Below, in pieces: positions 25,289 to 36,212 of a stretch of 64,000 nucleotides of DNA (its first letter is position 1; each line of letters starts with the position of its first letter). The DNA is from Cyclaneusma minus (Eukaryota > Ascomycota > Leotiomycetes > Marthamycetales > Marthamycetaceae). The position numbers and the translations under genes were made by a program. The DNA lies in contig JAKZHN010000028.1 in the NCBI GenBank assembly GCA_037179335.1, forward strand, positions 1 to 64,000. Direction: 5' to 3'. The notes under the pieces were generated by a model. It had not been told where the DNA came from. It made no database searches and saw only the letters and a list, made by a program, of their open reading frames with translations.

Positions 25289-27220
25289 GTTCCGCAGCTA
25301 CTCCAGCCGGGCTTGCAGCTTTGCAACTGAAGTTTGATAAAGTATGATAAAGTATGGTGAGACCTCGTGATTCCTCGCCCCGGACAACGACTCGAACCCA
25401 CGTGCAGCAGGTATCCGCCCATATGGCAACCTAGTCATGCTCAGTTCTTAGAGCCTCCTTGCTCTTTTATTTCCCATGCGTTTCTGTTGTTTCTCCCAAG
25501 CCTCGTTCTGCTTTGACCTTCAGGCCAGCCTCCCCGCCTTCATTGGCTTGGAGATAAGAAGGCCGGCAGATCCATGGACGGGCCCGGAAGCGATCCGATC
25601 CTGTTGGATGACCAACGCTGCACTTGACGGAGAAGCTGCAATTCGACAGACCAGCCGCAACATGCCATCAACGACTGGAAAGGCCGCGGCCTGCGGGTCA
25701 TGGTGTCACATGAAGCAATAAAGTTCGACCGGATGCATTCTTGACTTGAGCACGCCCGGAGCCTTCAAAGCGTGTGCCTGCCCCACTCTGCTCCTTGCGC
25801 AATCAGCTCTGCCTATCACGTGGCCGAGTGTTGAATTGACCGAGTTGGCGTACCGCCTATGGCGTACCATGCAGCCCCCGTCGGAACCGGGCACAGCAAA
25901 AAGCACTTAGCGCGGTCACATAAATGGGAGCGCATCCCCGTGATCAAGTCATTCCACCTGAGAACGTGCCTCACGCAATCCCTCTTAATCGCCTATCGCG
26001 TCGCCATCAAAAACAGCAACGCTGATCCGGCTGTCTCGTTGATACTAACTTCCCGTTTTTCTGTGCGCGCCCGCAGAAACGGCAACCGATCAGATTTCTT
26101 GCCAAGTTACCAGCCGCCTCCGCACAACTCGCCAGCCGAAATCCCATCACGCCCCGAGCGCGTCATGTGAGAATCCCTTTCCAGACCGCAAAACACCACT
26201 CCCTTGTTCGCATCTTCACGACCGCTCCCCTGCTACCATCCGTGACTGACGCGCTGGAATAGCAGCAATTGTCCCGCCCGCCGCGAATCTCGAGTTATCA
26301 AGCTCCAGCCGCAGCAGTTGATACCCGCTTTCTTGGTCGTTCGCGATCACGAGGTGGTAAGAAAGGTGAGCGCATCACATCTTCAACGTTCTGCATTTCG
26401 CAGCGCCCGTGACCCCCTTCTCTTTGTATCCTGCTGTAGCACTCCGGACAGCTGTCAGGCCAATGCTGGGAAGCTGTCAAACTGGCTGCGCCCGTCTCGT
26501 GCAACACTCGGGTGCTCACGATCACGTTGGACCTGCCTTGTCTGCTTCCCAGTCTGGCCTCTCTGTGCTCCCTCTTGCGCTGCCAGCCCTGCCTGTCACC
26601 AGACATGGCATGGCTCCCACCAAGGGTGCTGCTGTCACTCTACAGCCAGCAATGCAGCCATCTAGGCTGGTCAAACATTGCCAGGCCTCTGCATCATCAT
26701 TGTCCCTCGTCGGCACCTTGCGCACAGCTGCCCTTTCGCTTTGGTCGACGCCGACGAGTTGAGGCGCAATGGAGATTAGTATGTCGAGGGATACCGGCCT
26801 GCTCTCTCTGCTATGCGGCGCCACATTTCCCGGCACGTGCTAACAGTTCCTCTTCTAGTTCCCAGCGAAGGAATCGTTCGTACCAGAAACTCGCGAGCAA
26901 GGGATATTTCTGCAGCTTTGCGCCTGGAGATCCTGGAAACAAGCAGCATTGTGGCCCGAACCCTTACACTTGTGCGAACCTAGCGACACGTCACCTCGAT
27001 TTCCGTTGACCGCAGACTGGCGGCTACAGCTGATACGCTGCCCTCGTGCCATTTGAGCCTTAAGCTCACTCCGTACTTACTTCCCCGCCCCTTCCCCGCG
27101 AAGTAAGGCTCGACGGTCATCCGCAATCCTAGTCACGTTGGGGAATACCCCCGGAAGGCCTACCTCGAATTCTCTCTTACACCCGAGCCCTGCGAATCAA
27201 ATCGCTACTCCCTATTTGTC
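25289..27220. other. Long intergenic region between GID9 and Cbf1
   Basis: About 1.9 kb between two divergent genes, of normal to GC-rich composition. Many overlapping frames of 60-165 codons occur on both strands, but none shows a domain, a sensible splice continuation or consistent coding character. It probably holds both promoters and a long Cbf1 leader. Three CACGTG E-boxes are present (25399, 25817 and 26834). Confidence 0.6.
25815..25822. promoter_or_regulatory. Cbf1-type E-box ATCACGTG
   Basis: ATCACGTG is a perfect match to the yeast Cbf1 consensus RTCACRTG. It lies 1.4 kb upstream of the bHLH gene in this window that encodes a Cbf1-like protein. Plain CACGTG cores also occur at 25399-25404 and 26834-26839. 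Autoregulation is possible but unproven; a 6-bp core is expected by chance every few kilobases. Confidence 0.3.
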
Positions 27221-28234
27221 ATGTCTCTGGATATGGCAGACCCGTCAGATTACCCGGGTATGGAAGAAGTTGCCAATGCTATCCGTGACGATAGCATGGG
27301 AGACGCTCCGAGCCATGCTACTGCCCACAAGCGAAAGCGTGAAGCTTCCGACCAGGATGGGTCAGCTGACGACGTGAGGCGCACGAATTCAAAGCGCGTT
27401 TCCCCTGGCTTGAACAAGGCTACAAATGGAAATGACGACTCATCGGGTGCCTCCTTTATCGACAATCAGCAGGATGCAGACGCCGCATTGGAGGGTCTAC
27501 ATAACTACAACAATCTGCATCATCACGCTGGCTCCGGACCCCACAATGGTTCGTCCGACCACGCTCACGCCCATGCTACTTCTACTGCTGCTGCCGCTCT
27601 GGAAATGTATCCAAATGTGCCCGCCATGACCATCCCGCAGCCCACTGAAGTCTCATTCGCCAGCCAGGCAGATAGCGATCGCAACCAAGACAACTCGTTC
27701 AATATGGGCGACACAAGCCAACACAACTCCAGTTTTATGGACCAGTCGGGCTCTGGCAATCAGCAGAGCCTTGCTAGCAGATCGTCGGGCAAGCCAGCTG
27801 TAGGATCAGAGGAATGGCACAAGGTGCGCAAAGACAACCACAAAGAAGGTGAGTCGTCTTTTTATCCGGAATTGAAGTTCCTTGCTAACGATCAAACAGT
27901 TGAACGTCGTCGCAGAGAGACGATCAACGAAGGTATCAACGAGCTTGCCAAGATTGTTCCGGGCTGCGAGAAGAACAAGGGATCGATTCTGCAGCGCGCT
28001 GTCAACTTCATCGTCCAGCTCAAAGACAACGAGGCCCAGAACATCGAGAAATGGACCCTGGAGAAATTGTTGACGGAGCAGGCCATTGCTGAACTCAGTG
28101 CCACCAACGACAAACTGAAGTCTGAGCTCGAGCGTGCCTGGCGCCAAGTCGATATGTGGAAGAAGACCTACGAGGCTGCAGGCCTTCCTCCGCCGAAGAA
28201 GGAGGTTGGCGGTCCTCCTGGAGACGACAACTAG
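27221..28234 (+). CDS. bHLH transcription factor, Cbf1-like
   Basis: Exons 27221-27848 and 27900-28234 give 320 aa. Splicing out the 51-nt intron (GTGAGT...CTAAC...ACAG) creates KDNHKEVERRRRETINEG, the basic region of Cbf1-type bHLH proteins, with the E-box-reading His, Glu and Arg residues. Helix-loop-helix follows (INELAKIVPGCEKNKGSILQ, then RAVNFIVQLKD) at about residues 205-260, then a leucine-rich coiled coil (IEKWTLEKLLTEQ), also as in yeast Cbf1. The first 200 residues are low-complexity, rich in Ser, Asn, His and Asp, with an early basic KRKRE patch, a possible nuclear signal. Cbf1 binds CACGTG, acts at centromeres in budding yeast and controls sulfur-amino-acid genes; the centromere role need not hold here. 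The intron is a multiple of three and stop-free. Confidence 0.9.
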   Translation: MSLDMADPSDYPGMEEVANAIRDDSMGDAPSHATAHKRKREASDQDGSADDVRRTNSKRVSPGLNKATNGNDDSSGASFIDNQQDADAALEGLHNYNNLHHHAGSGPHNGSSDHAHAHATSTAAAALEMYPNVPAMTIPQPTEVSFASQADSDRNQDNSFNMGDTSQHNSSFMDQSGSGNQQSLASRSSGKPAVGSEEWHKVRKDNHKEGESSFYPELKFLANDQTVERRRRETINEGINELAKIVPGCEKNKGSILQRAVNFIVQLKDNEAQNIEKWTLEKLLTEQAIAELSATNDKLKSELERAWRQVDMWKKTYEAAGLPPPKKEVGGPPGDDN

Positions 28235-29102
28235 GGTTTCCTCTCTCCCTTTTCCCACAGGTGGCTATCTCCCACGTTATACGGCGACACACGACTTCTC
28301 CAGGATGATACCCCGCGTATGAATGACGATCTCTGCGTTGCTTTCTCTTCTTGTATGCTTTTTAAATGGGTCCCCAAGCGTCTTAATACACCGGGCGCTT
28401 TGTGGTCTCGATCATCTTGGGAGGCAGGCGGTAATTTCTCATGCCTTCCATTGTACCAACGGCGAGGGACTCTCAGGCAACGGAGCGTGCCGAGTGCCGA
28501 AGGAAAAACATATCGGGTCGGTCTTCTCTGTTTTCAGTGTGTGGTCTGGTCCACATTTGGGCAGATCAGCACTCGCGCTATGGGGCTTCTGCATTTGTTA
28601 GGTCGGAAAAAGGCCACAGTGGCTTTGCGAAGCTTTTCAGCTGGTCGGTCACACATCGTACGAAAGTCTTAGTAGGGTCCGATCAGTCTGAAGGCAGATA
28701 TTTAGGCCACTGCATTGAAATCAAAATCAATGGTCCATGAGCTTAAAACTCCCTTCTCTCAAGATTTTCATCACTCAAGATTGTCTAGATGTGAAGCTAT
28801 GCCGCAACGTGAATTCAATTCCCCTTCCAACCCCTTGTTTGCACCTTGCAGATAGGTAGGTGGAGCACAAATGCACTTGACGACCCAGAGCATATAAGCT
28901 CGTCCACACCCAATCTTCCCATTTTGAACACCACTGTCCGCAAGTACTCAACAAGTCACTGTATTAGCTAAGAACGGTTCAAATTCTAGGAATAATCTGA
29001 ATCCAAAGTACCGAAAAGAATTCAATCTATTAGAATTTAGAAACCTAAGGTTTTAGGGGTCTGAGACTTAAACTTAGGAAGGCTCCACGTTCAAGGTCCA
29101 AA
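28235..29102. other. Intergenic, no gene seen
   Basis: Cbf1 3' flank and about 870 bp of unassigned DNA. At 28890-28910 a word GCATATAAGCTC followed by CTTCCCA repeats the arrangement seen in front of the deaminase relic (about 20221), but no coding sequence follows it before the repeat at 29103. Confidence 0.55.
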
Positions 29103-29460
29103 TAGAGGTCTTGAGCACATAATGATCGGCAACTATTTGGACGCCTGGAAGGGTATAGCGCTGCCAGGCTAGCCATTTTCGGAGCTTGGCCGTCTGTGCT
29201 TAGGGACCCGCAGCTCCAAAATCTCAAATCGAATTTGAGATTTCTCAAATTCAATTTGAGATGCCCAAATGCTAAACGAGAGCCAAATCAGGTAAAGTCA
29301 GCCCAAGCCAGCCACTCACAGCTGCAGCACTTCATGCCTTCCGCCACCGGCCCACCAAGTCCCCCCCCCCCGTTATTTATCTGGGTCCTGGTTACACGCC
29401 CATATGCAAAGAACCAGGCCCAAATATCCAAATACAATTTGGATGTGCTCAAGACCTCTA
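29103..29460. mobile_element. Putative MITE, TA-flanked, with 16-bp perfect TIRs
   Basis: TAGAGGTCTTGAGCACAT at 29103-29120 recurs exactly inverted at 29443-29460. Taking the outer TA as the duplicated target gives a 354-bp element (29105-29458) with 16-bp perfect terminal inverted repeats, the architecture of Tc1/mariner-type non-autonomous elements. Inside are nested palindromes (TCTCAAATCGAATTTGAGA at about 29221, a sister copy directly after it, and a CCAAATACAATTTGG hairpin near 29428) and an 11-C run (29361-29371). No transposase frame. It sits in the intergenic space before the ABC transporter and keeps normal base composition. Confidence 0.65.
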
Positions 29461-29914
29461 ATGATTAGAGAAAAGTCCAAGTTCCAGGTCACCATGCTAT
29501 GGTCCTAATAAATGGGAATGACTTGGGTGATTGGCTCCAATAATCTGAATAGATTGTAAAACAACTGGAGGCCGTCATCGAAGAGTGTCAAGTTTGCTAC
29601 ATGTACATGTAACGAAGTCGTGCCAAGGGCCCAGGCGGATTGGCCCTTTCTTGGATGACATATGAGTTGACAGGGGACCCCCGCCTATGTTCTTAGCGCA
29701 CTTTGACGGATGTACTGTAAGCGACATCGAATTGTCAAATGCAGCGTTCGTCAACCTCACTTGCGAACAGCCGCCACGCAATTCCCATCTTTAATCCTCG
29801 AATAAGCCAGCACCGGCTTCTGGAATTCCCGTCTGCCACGCCATCTCGGAGTAAATTCTTCAATAAACGGCACACCTGGTACTGGCGTCAACGGGCAGTT
29901 CGGCGCAATCGGCC
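29461..29914. other. ABC transporter upstream region
   Basis: About 450 bp between the putative MITE and the transporter ATG. It presumably holds that gene's promoter and leader. No clear TATA box or other element stands out, and the short frames here have no support. Confidence 0.5.
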
Positions 29915-32900
29915 ATGCAAGCCGCCGGCCTGACGAAGCAGCAGATTCTCAGCACCGCCTCGTTCTCCGGCTGGAGGGAGCTGGGAGATCTGGGAAGCGG
30001 CTACTTGACTGCGGAGAAAACGAGACAGCAGCCGCTATGCGGTAACAAGGAGGGATGGGGTCCCTTAAGTCCCCACCGATACGACTTCACGCCGTGCTTT
30101 ATGGACGTTTGGCTTTCGGCTGTGGCTGTCTTCGGAATTGTCTTTGGAGCTGGAGCGATCTACTATCTTGTGAAGCACAAGAAGTCTGCCGAGGTCTCTA
30201 GGAACTGGCACTTTTGGGTCAAGCAGGTCGGTCGAAAGGCCTCTGGCATCATCAAGAGCCTGAATTCACTTGCTAACATGTTCTGCTAGGCCCTTATCAT
30301 TGCCATTGCGATCACAGTCGCCGCTCAGCTCATCATCCAGGCCACCAACTACGAAGACGTCTGGATAGGCGATTTTAGGTTCTGGACCACTCTCCTCGAG
30401 ATCATCTCCCTCGGTGTCATATTCTCTATACAATGGCTAGAGCACAGCAGATTACGAAACCCCAACGGAGTTGTACTCTTTTACTGGCTATTCCTTCTAA
30501 TAGCGTTTGCCGTCAAGCTTCGATCCCTTATTTCGCAGCAGATTTATGCTCAACATCTGCCATACTTTATCGCATACTGTGTTGCCTTCGGCCTCTCTGC
30601 TCTGGAATTTGTGCTGGAATGGCTGGTTCCGAAAAAGCAGAGCGCTTACGATGCTCTTGGCGACGAAGACGAATGTCCTGTCGAATACGCGACCATATTC
30701 TCGATTTTGACATTCAGTTGGATGACCCCAATGATGAGATATGGATACAAGGAATACTTGACGGAGGATGATCTGTGGAATCTAGCCAAGAGAGACCAGA
30801 CGAAGGTGGTCGGAAAAACCTTTCAGGAGCAATGGGAACATGAAGTGGAAACCAAGGAGCGGCCATCTTTGTGGGTGGCTCTATTTCGAGGCTTCTCTGG
30901 GCCCTATTTTCGTGGGGCTCTGTTCAAGACCGTCAACGACGCACTAGCTTTTATTCAACCTCAGCTCCTCCGGCTCCTCATATCATTTGTCGGTTCGTAC
31001 AAAACTGATAATCCCCAGCCCGTCATCCGTGGTGCTGCTATAGCTCTCGCTATGTTTGTCGTCTCTGTTGGACAAACCATGTGCTTGCATCAGTACTTCC
31101 AAAGAGCGTTCGAGACCGGTATGCGCGTCAAGACAGCCCTTACGTCTGCAATTTACCAAAAGTCTCTCCGACTTTCGAATGAAGGGAGAGCCAGCAAGAG
31201 TACTGGAGATATCGTCAACTACATGGCTGTAGATACCCAGCGATTGCAAGATCTTGCTCAGTATGGTCAACAACTGTGGTCTGCTCCATTCCAGATCACT
31301 CTGTGTATGATATCACTCTACCAACTTGTTGGCCTCCCCATGCTGGCAGGAGTAGGTGCTATGGTGATATTCATTCCCATAAACGGAATTATAGCGCGCT
31401 ATATGAAAACTCTGCAAAAGGAGCAAATGAAGAACAAGGATTCGAGGACCAGGTTGATCGCGGAGATCGTCAATAACATGAAGAGTATCAAGCTGTACGC
31501 CTGGGGCTCGGCCTTCATGAGCAAACTGAACTACATTCGAAACGACCAAGAACTGAAAACTTTGCGCAAAATCGGAGCTGCCCAGTCCTTTGCAAACTTT
31601 ACCTGGTCTACAACACCCTTCTTGGTGTCATGCTCGACCTTTGCAGTATACGTCTTGACTACCGATCGACCCCTGACGACCGAAATCGTTTTCCCTGCGC
31701 TGACGCTCTTCAATCTCCTCACGTTCCCGTTGTCTATCCTGCCAATGGTCATCAGTTCGATTGTCGAAGCTGGCGTTGCTGTTGGTCGGTTGACCTCTTT
31801 CCTGACGGCGGAGGAACTGCAACATGACGCTGTGAAGACCCTGCCGCCGGTCAGGGAGATCGGCGACGAATCGGTACGGGTCCGTGATGCTACTTTTACC
31901 TGGAATCGCCATGAAACCGAGGAAGCGGAGTCAACCAATTCGGTTCAGCAAGAGGGAGCGTACAAAACCAAAACTGTACTACAGGACATTAATTTCACAG
32001 CTTCAAAAGGAGAGCTTACTTGTATTGTCGGCCGGGTCGGCGCTGGCAAATCGTCCTTCCTTCAGTCTCTTCTTGGCGACTTATACAAGGTAAAAGGAGA
32101 AGTCGAAATACACGGGACTGTAGCATACGTGGCTCAACAATCCTGGGTCATGAACGCTTCGGTCAAGGAGAACATCGTCTTCGGCCACCGCTGGGACCCC
32201 GTATTCTACGAGAAGACGATCAAAGCCTGTGCGCTGACAGAAGACTTTGCTCAGCTCCCCAACGGCGATGAAACCGAAGTAGGCGAACGAGGCATTTCCC
32301 TCAGTGGCGGACAAAAGGCACGTCTTACCCTCGCCAGAGCTGTTTATGCTCGCGCCGACATCTATCTCTTGGATGACTGTCTTTCTGCTGTCGATCAACA
32401 TGTCGGTCGTCACCTCATCAACAACGTACTTGGCCCTGACGGACTGCTGGCTACGAAGACGAGGATTCTCGCGACGAATAGCATCCCAGTTCTCATGGAA
32501 GCGGATTACATTGTGCTTCTGAGGGATTGCAGGATCCTGGAAAGGGGAACGTACGAACAGCTAATGGCTATGAAGGGGGAGATTGCGAATCTTATCAGGA
32601 CTGCTAGCTCTCAAAACCAGGCTGAGGATGACAGTGTGCAAAGGTTAGTGAAAGCTTGTTTCTTATGTTTGCGATTGATTACTTGCCATGTTCGTCTTTA
32701 TTTGGCTCTTTCTCTTTCTTTTTCCCCGGCAATGACGCGGGCTGTTCACAACCACTTTGCTTGTCTAAAATCACTTGGGTTGGTTTCAATCACACCAATC
32801 GCTGCCTCAAAATTTGGGTCATTTGTTTTTCCTGATCACTTGGGTAATTTGCAAAACTTTGGGTAATTTGCAAAGATTGGAATTTGTTTGGTTTTTGTGC

Positions 32901-35900
32901 TGTGCTTAAAGACCTGGGCTGTATTGGGCTCACTCGGAGAGTGTATCTCCTTCGACTCTCCATCTGTTCATCGTATACTCTAGCAGCGATGTTGGTAGAC
33001 ACGGCTACTTTTGCGATTCTCCGAGACAATCTGCTCCTGCTCGTACTCTTCAAGATCGTGCTCATGTGGCAAGGCCTAGCTTCGGATGCTTGATTTCTTT
33101 CTCCAGTTGCTTCGCGTATTCCTTAGTGCTGCGAACGATTTTTTTTTCTGCAGATTGGAATGCTGACTGAAATAGCTCGACGAGCTCGTCTACCATCATT
33201 GATCCTGAAAGTCCCGAGGAGGAACAAGAGAAGGAGGAAGCAGAGGAAGCCCAAGAACATCTGACTCAGCTACAACCTATCCGTCCCGGTGGCTCAGGAA
33301 AGACGAAGAGGAAAGGGAGCATGGCGACCCTGCGACGTGCAAGCTCAGCAAGTTACAAAGGTCCTCGAGGCAAGCTTCGCGATGAAGAAGAGCCATCGAA
33401 GAAGAACAAGGAGTTTGTCGAGCAAGGCAAAGTCAAGTGGGACGTCTACATGGAATACGCGAAAACAAGCAACCTGGTCGCGGTTGCTTTCTACCTTCTC
33501 ACCTTGCTTGGAGGCCAGACCGCACAGATTGGCGGAAGTGTCTGGCTGAAGAACTGGGCCGAAACCAATGAGGAGCAAGACGGCAACCCGAATGTAGGCA
33601 AGTACATCGGTATCTACTTCGCATTTGGGATTGGATCGGCTGCTCTAGTCGTCATTCAGACCCTGATTCTCTGGATCTTCTGTTCCATTGAGGTACGTTC
33701 CCCGCCACCCCTCCAATGTATGCAAGTGGGTCACGAGCCGCGGAGCCGGACACGACCCCGGCACTTCAACTGCCTGGTGATCTTCCATCGACCAGGAAAG
33801 CTTTTCGATCCCTGCTTGCTAATGCCTGCACTACATGTAGGCCTCAAGAAAGCTACACGAACGAATGGCTTTCGCCATCTTCCGCTCGCCAATGAGCTTT
33901 TTCGAGACTACACCTGCAGGGAGAATCCTGAACCGCTTTTCAAGGTACGTTGACCTACCATTTCGTCTAAACTGTCCCAAGGCTATGGTACCGACGTCGT
34001 TCAGAAGGCGCTGGGAAACCCCAAACGTTGTGATGCTGGCTTAGGGGCACGGCGAATCCTGCTTCTGTGCCAAGATCCAGCTGTGCATACCCTCCCCTCC
34101 CCTCCCCTCCCGCTTGCCATTCCTCTACGAATAGGCCGTAGCTTGCATGTGCTATTCAGGCTGCCCAAACCGACCCGCAATGGTCTTGGTTACGGCATTC
34201 AATCCCAATGGGCCGGAGTAAGCCAAGTTATCAGTATCGGGGACTAACCAGGTCTTTTGATATTGTCTGACCCTGATGCGGCCAACGACGACGGCAAGTG
34301 CGCGTGTTGCCGAGGTTATATGCAGCATCCCTCAGCACAATGTCGTGTAACCGCATTCGGATTCGGGTTTGTGGAGAAACCCATCGGCTAATGGATTCTG
34401 CAGCGATATCTACAGAGTGGATGAAGTACTTGCGAGGACCTTCAATATGCTGTTCGTCAACGCCTCCAGGGCCATGTTCACTCTCGGAGTCATCTCTGCC
34501 TCGACACCAGTATTCGTACTACTAATTCTTCCGCTTGGTCTAGTTTGTAAGCAGAAGCAATAATTCCTGGCAAATCGGGTAATGTTACTGACCTGTGCAA
34601 GATCTCTATATTCAACGATACTACCTGCGGACCTCACGAGAGCTGAAGCGTCTGGACAGTGTAAGCCGCAGCCCAATCTATGCACACTTCCAGGAATCCT
34701 TGGGTGGTGTTACTACCATACGTGCATATCGACAACAGAAGCGATTTTCCTTGGAGAATGAATGGAGGGTCGACAGTAACCTCAGGGCATACTTCCCCAG
34801 TATAAACGCCAACCGGTGGCTCGCAGTCCGTCTAGAGTTCATTGGCTCTTTCGTCATCCTTGCGGCAGCCGGATTCTCAATCATTTCGGTATCGAGAGGC
34901 TCCGGACTTTCAGCTGGTCTCGTGGGATTGTCGATGTCCTATGCTCTGCAGATTACCCAATCGCTCAACTGGATCGTGCGACAGACGGTCGAGGTTGAGA
35001 CCAATATCGTGTCGGTGGAGCGTGTCTTGGAGTATGCACGCTTACCGAGCGAAGCGCCTGAAGTCATCCATCGACACCGCCCACCTATCAGCTGGCCTGC
35101 GCAGGGCGCAGTTGAATTCAGAACCTACAGCACGCGATACCGCCCAGAATTAGGTCTGGTCTTGAAGAATATTAATCTCAGCATAGCAGCGCATGAGAAA
35201 ATTGGTGTGGTCGGACGTACGGGTGCCGGCAAGTCTTCATTGACCTTGGCGCTTTTCCGTATCATCGAGCCGACGGACGGAAATATCTACATTGACGACT
35301 TGAACACGTCGACCATAGGCCTTCTAGACTTACGGCGGCGTCTTGCCATCATCCCACAAGATGCGGCTCTGTTCGAGGGCACGATCCGCGATAATCTCGA
35401 TCCAGGAAGCGTTCATGATGACACTGAGCTTTGGAGTGTTCTGGGTAAGCCGGCATTTCTCTTCATGGCTTTCCCTTTCCCCTCCCGTGTCCGACTTGAT
35501 AGGTCACGTCACACAAACATGTTGCTGATGCGCCCTATCTTGCAGAACATGCCCGCCTCAAGGACCACGTGGCTTCGATGAATGGTGGCCTGGAGGCAAA
35601 GGTCCACGAAGGAGGTATGTACTAATTCGTCTGGTCTAACTTTCCCTATTTGTGGCATCGTAGCATCCGGCTTCGTGCACTTTCACCATGCCGTGCACTT
35701 ACAACACAGCCCCCTTTCCCTCCCCATCACATGAGCTCCCTGCTCCCCTCTTACTCTCCCATCCAATCCTCCGCTCCTTCCACATCCGGCCTTCAAAGGT
35801 CACAACAGCCGTAGCACGGCATGGCAAATCCAGACACTATGCTAATCTTCGCGTGTCCGCAGGGTCCAATCTCAGCCAAGGCCAGCGACAGCTCGTGTCG

Positions 35901-36212
35901 CTCGCGCGCGCCCTCCTCACACCCTCCAACATCCTGCTTCTGGACGAAGCCACGGCAGCCGTCGACGTGGAGACTGACGCGCTTCTTCAGACTACTTTGC
36001 GATCGCCGCTGTTTAGCAAGCGCACGATCATTACGATTGCGCACCGCATTAACACTATCCTAGACTCGGATCGCGTGCTGGTGCTGGATGCGGGCGAGGT
36101 GAAGGAATTTGGAAGTCCGCAGGAATTGTGTGAGCAGAAGGGTGCATTTTGGCAGCTGGTTAGGGAGGCGGGATTGGAGGGTTCGGTGCCGGGGGCGAAA
36201 GGGAGTTCGTGA
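29915..36212 (+). CDS. Ycf1-like ABCC (MRP-type) vacuolar transporter
   Basis: Eight exons: 29915-30226, 30290-32643, 33176-33692, 33841-33944, 34404-34546, 34602-35444, 35546-35614 and 35863-36212. They total 4692 nt (1563 aa), the usual ABCC size. An N-terminal five-helix TMD0 is followed by TMD1, NBD1 (Walker A GRVGAGKSS about 685; LSGGQKA about 775; LLDDCLSAVD about 797), an acidic/basic linker, TMD2 (FFETTPAGRILNRFSS) and NBD2 (Walker A GRTGAGKSS about 1348; LSQGQRQ about 1450; LLLDEATAAVD about 1472). NBD1 has Asp where the catalytic Glu would be and NBD2 keeps Glu, the normal ABCC asymmetry. The segment SAVDQHVGRHLINNVLG resembles yeast Ycf1. Expected role: vacuolar pumping of glutathione conjugates and heavy metals. 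Introns of 532, 459 and 248 nt are unusually long. Confidence 0.9.

Noticed and set aside
25340..25440. tRNA-like B-box (GGTTCGAGTC) on the minus strand
   Set aside because: The bases around it do not form a T-stem, and no matching D-arm or acceptor stem can be built.
32790..33093. Frames on both strands inside the 532-nt ABC transporter intron
   Set aside because: Splicing from 32643 to 33176 restores the conserved linker in phase; neither internal frame has a domain.
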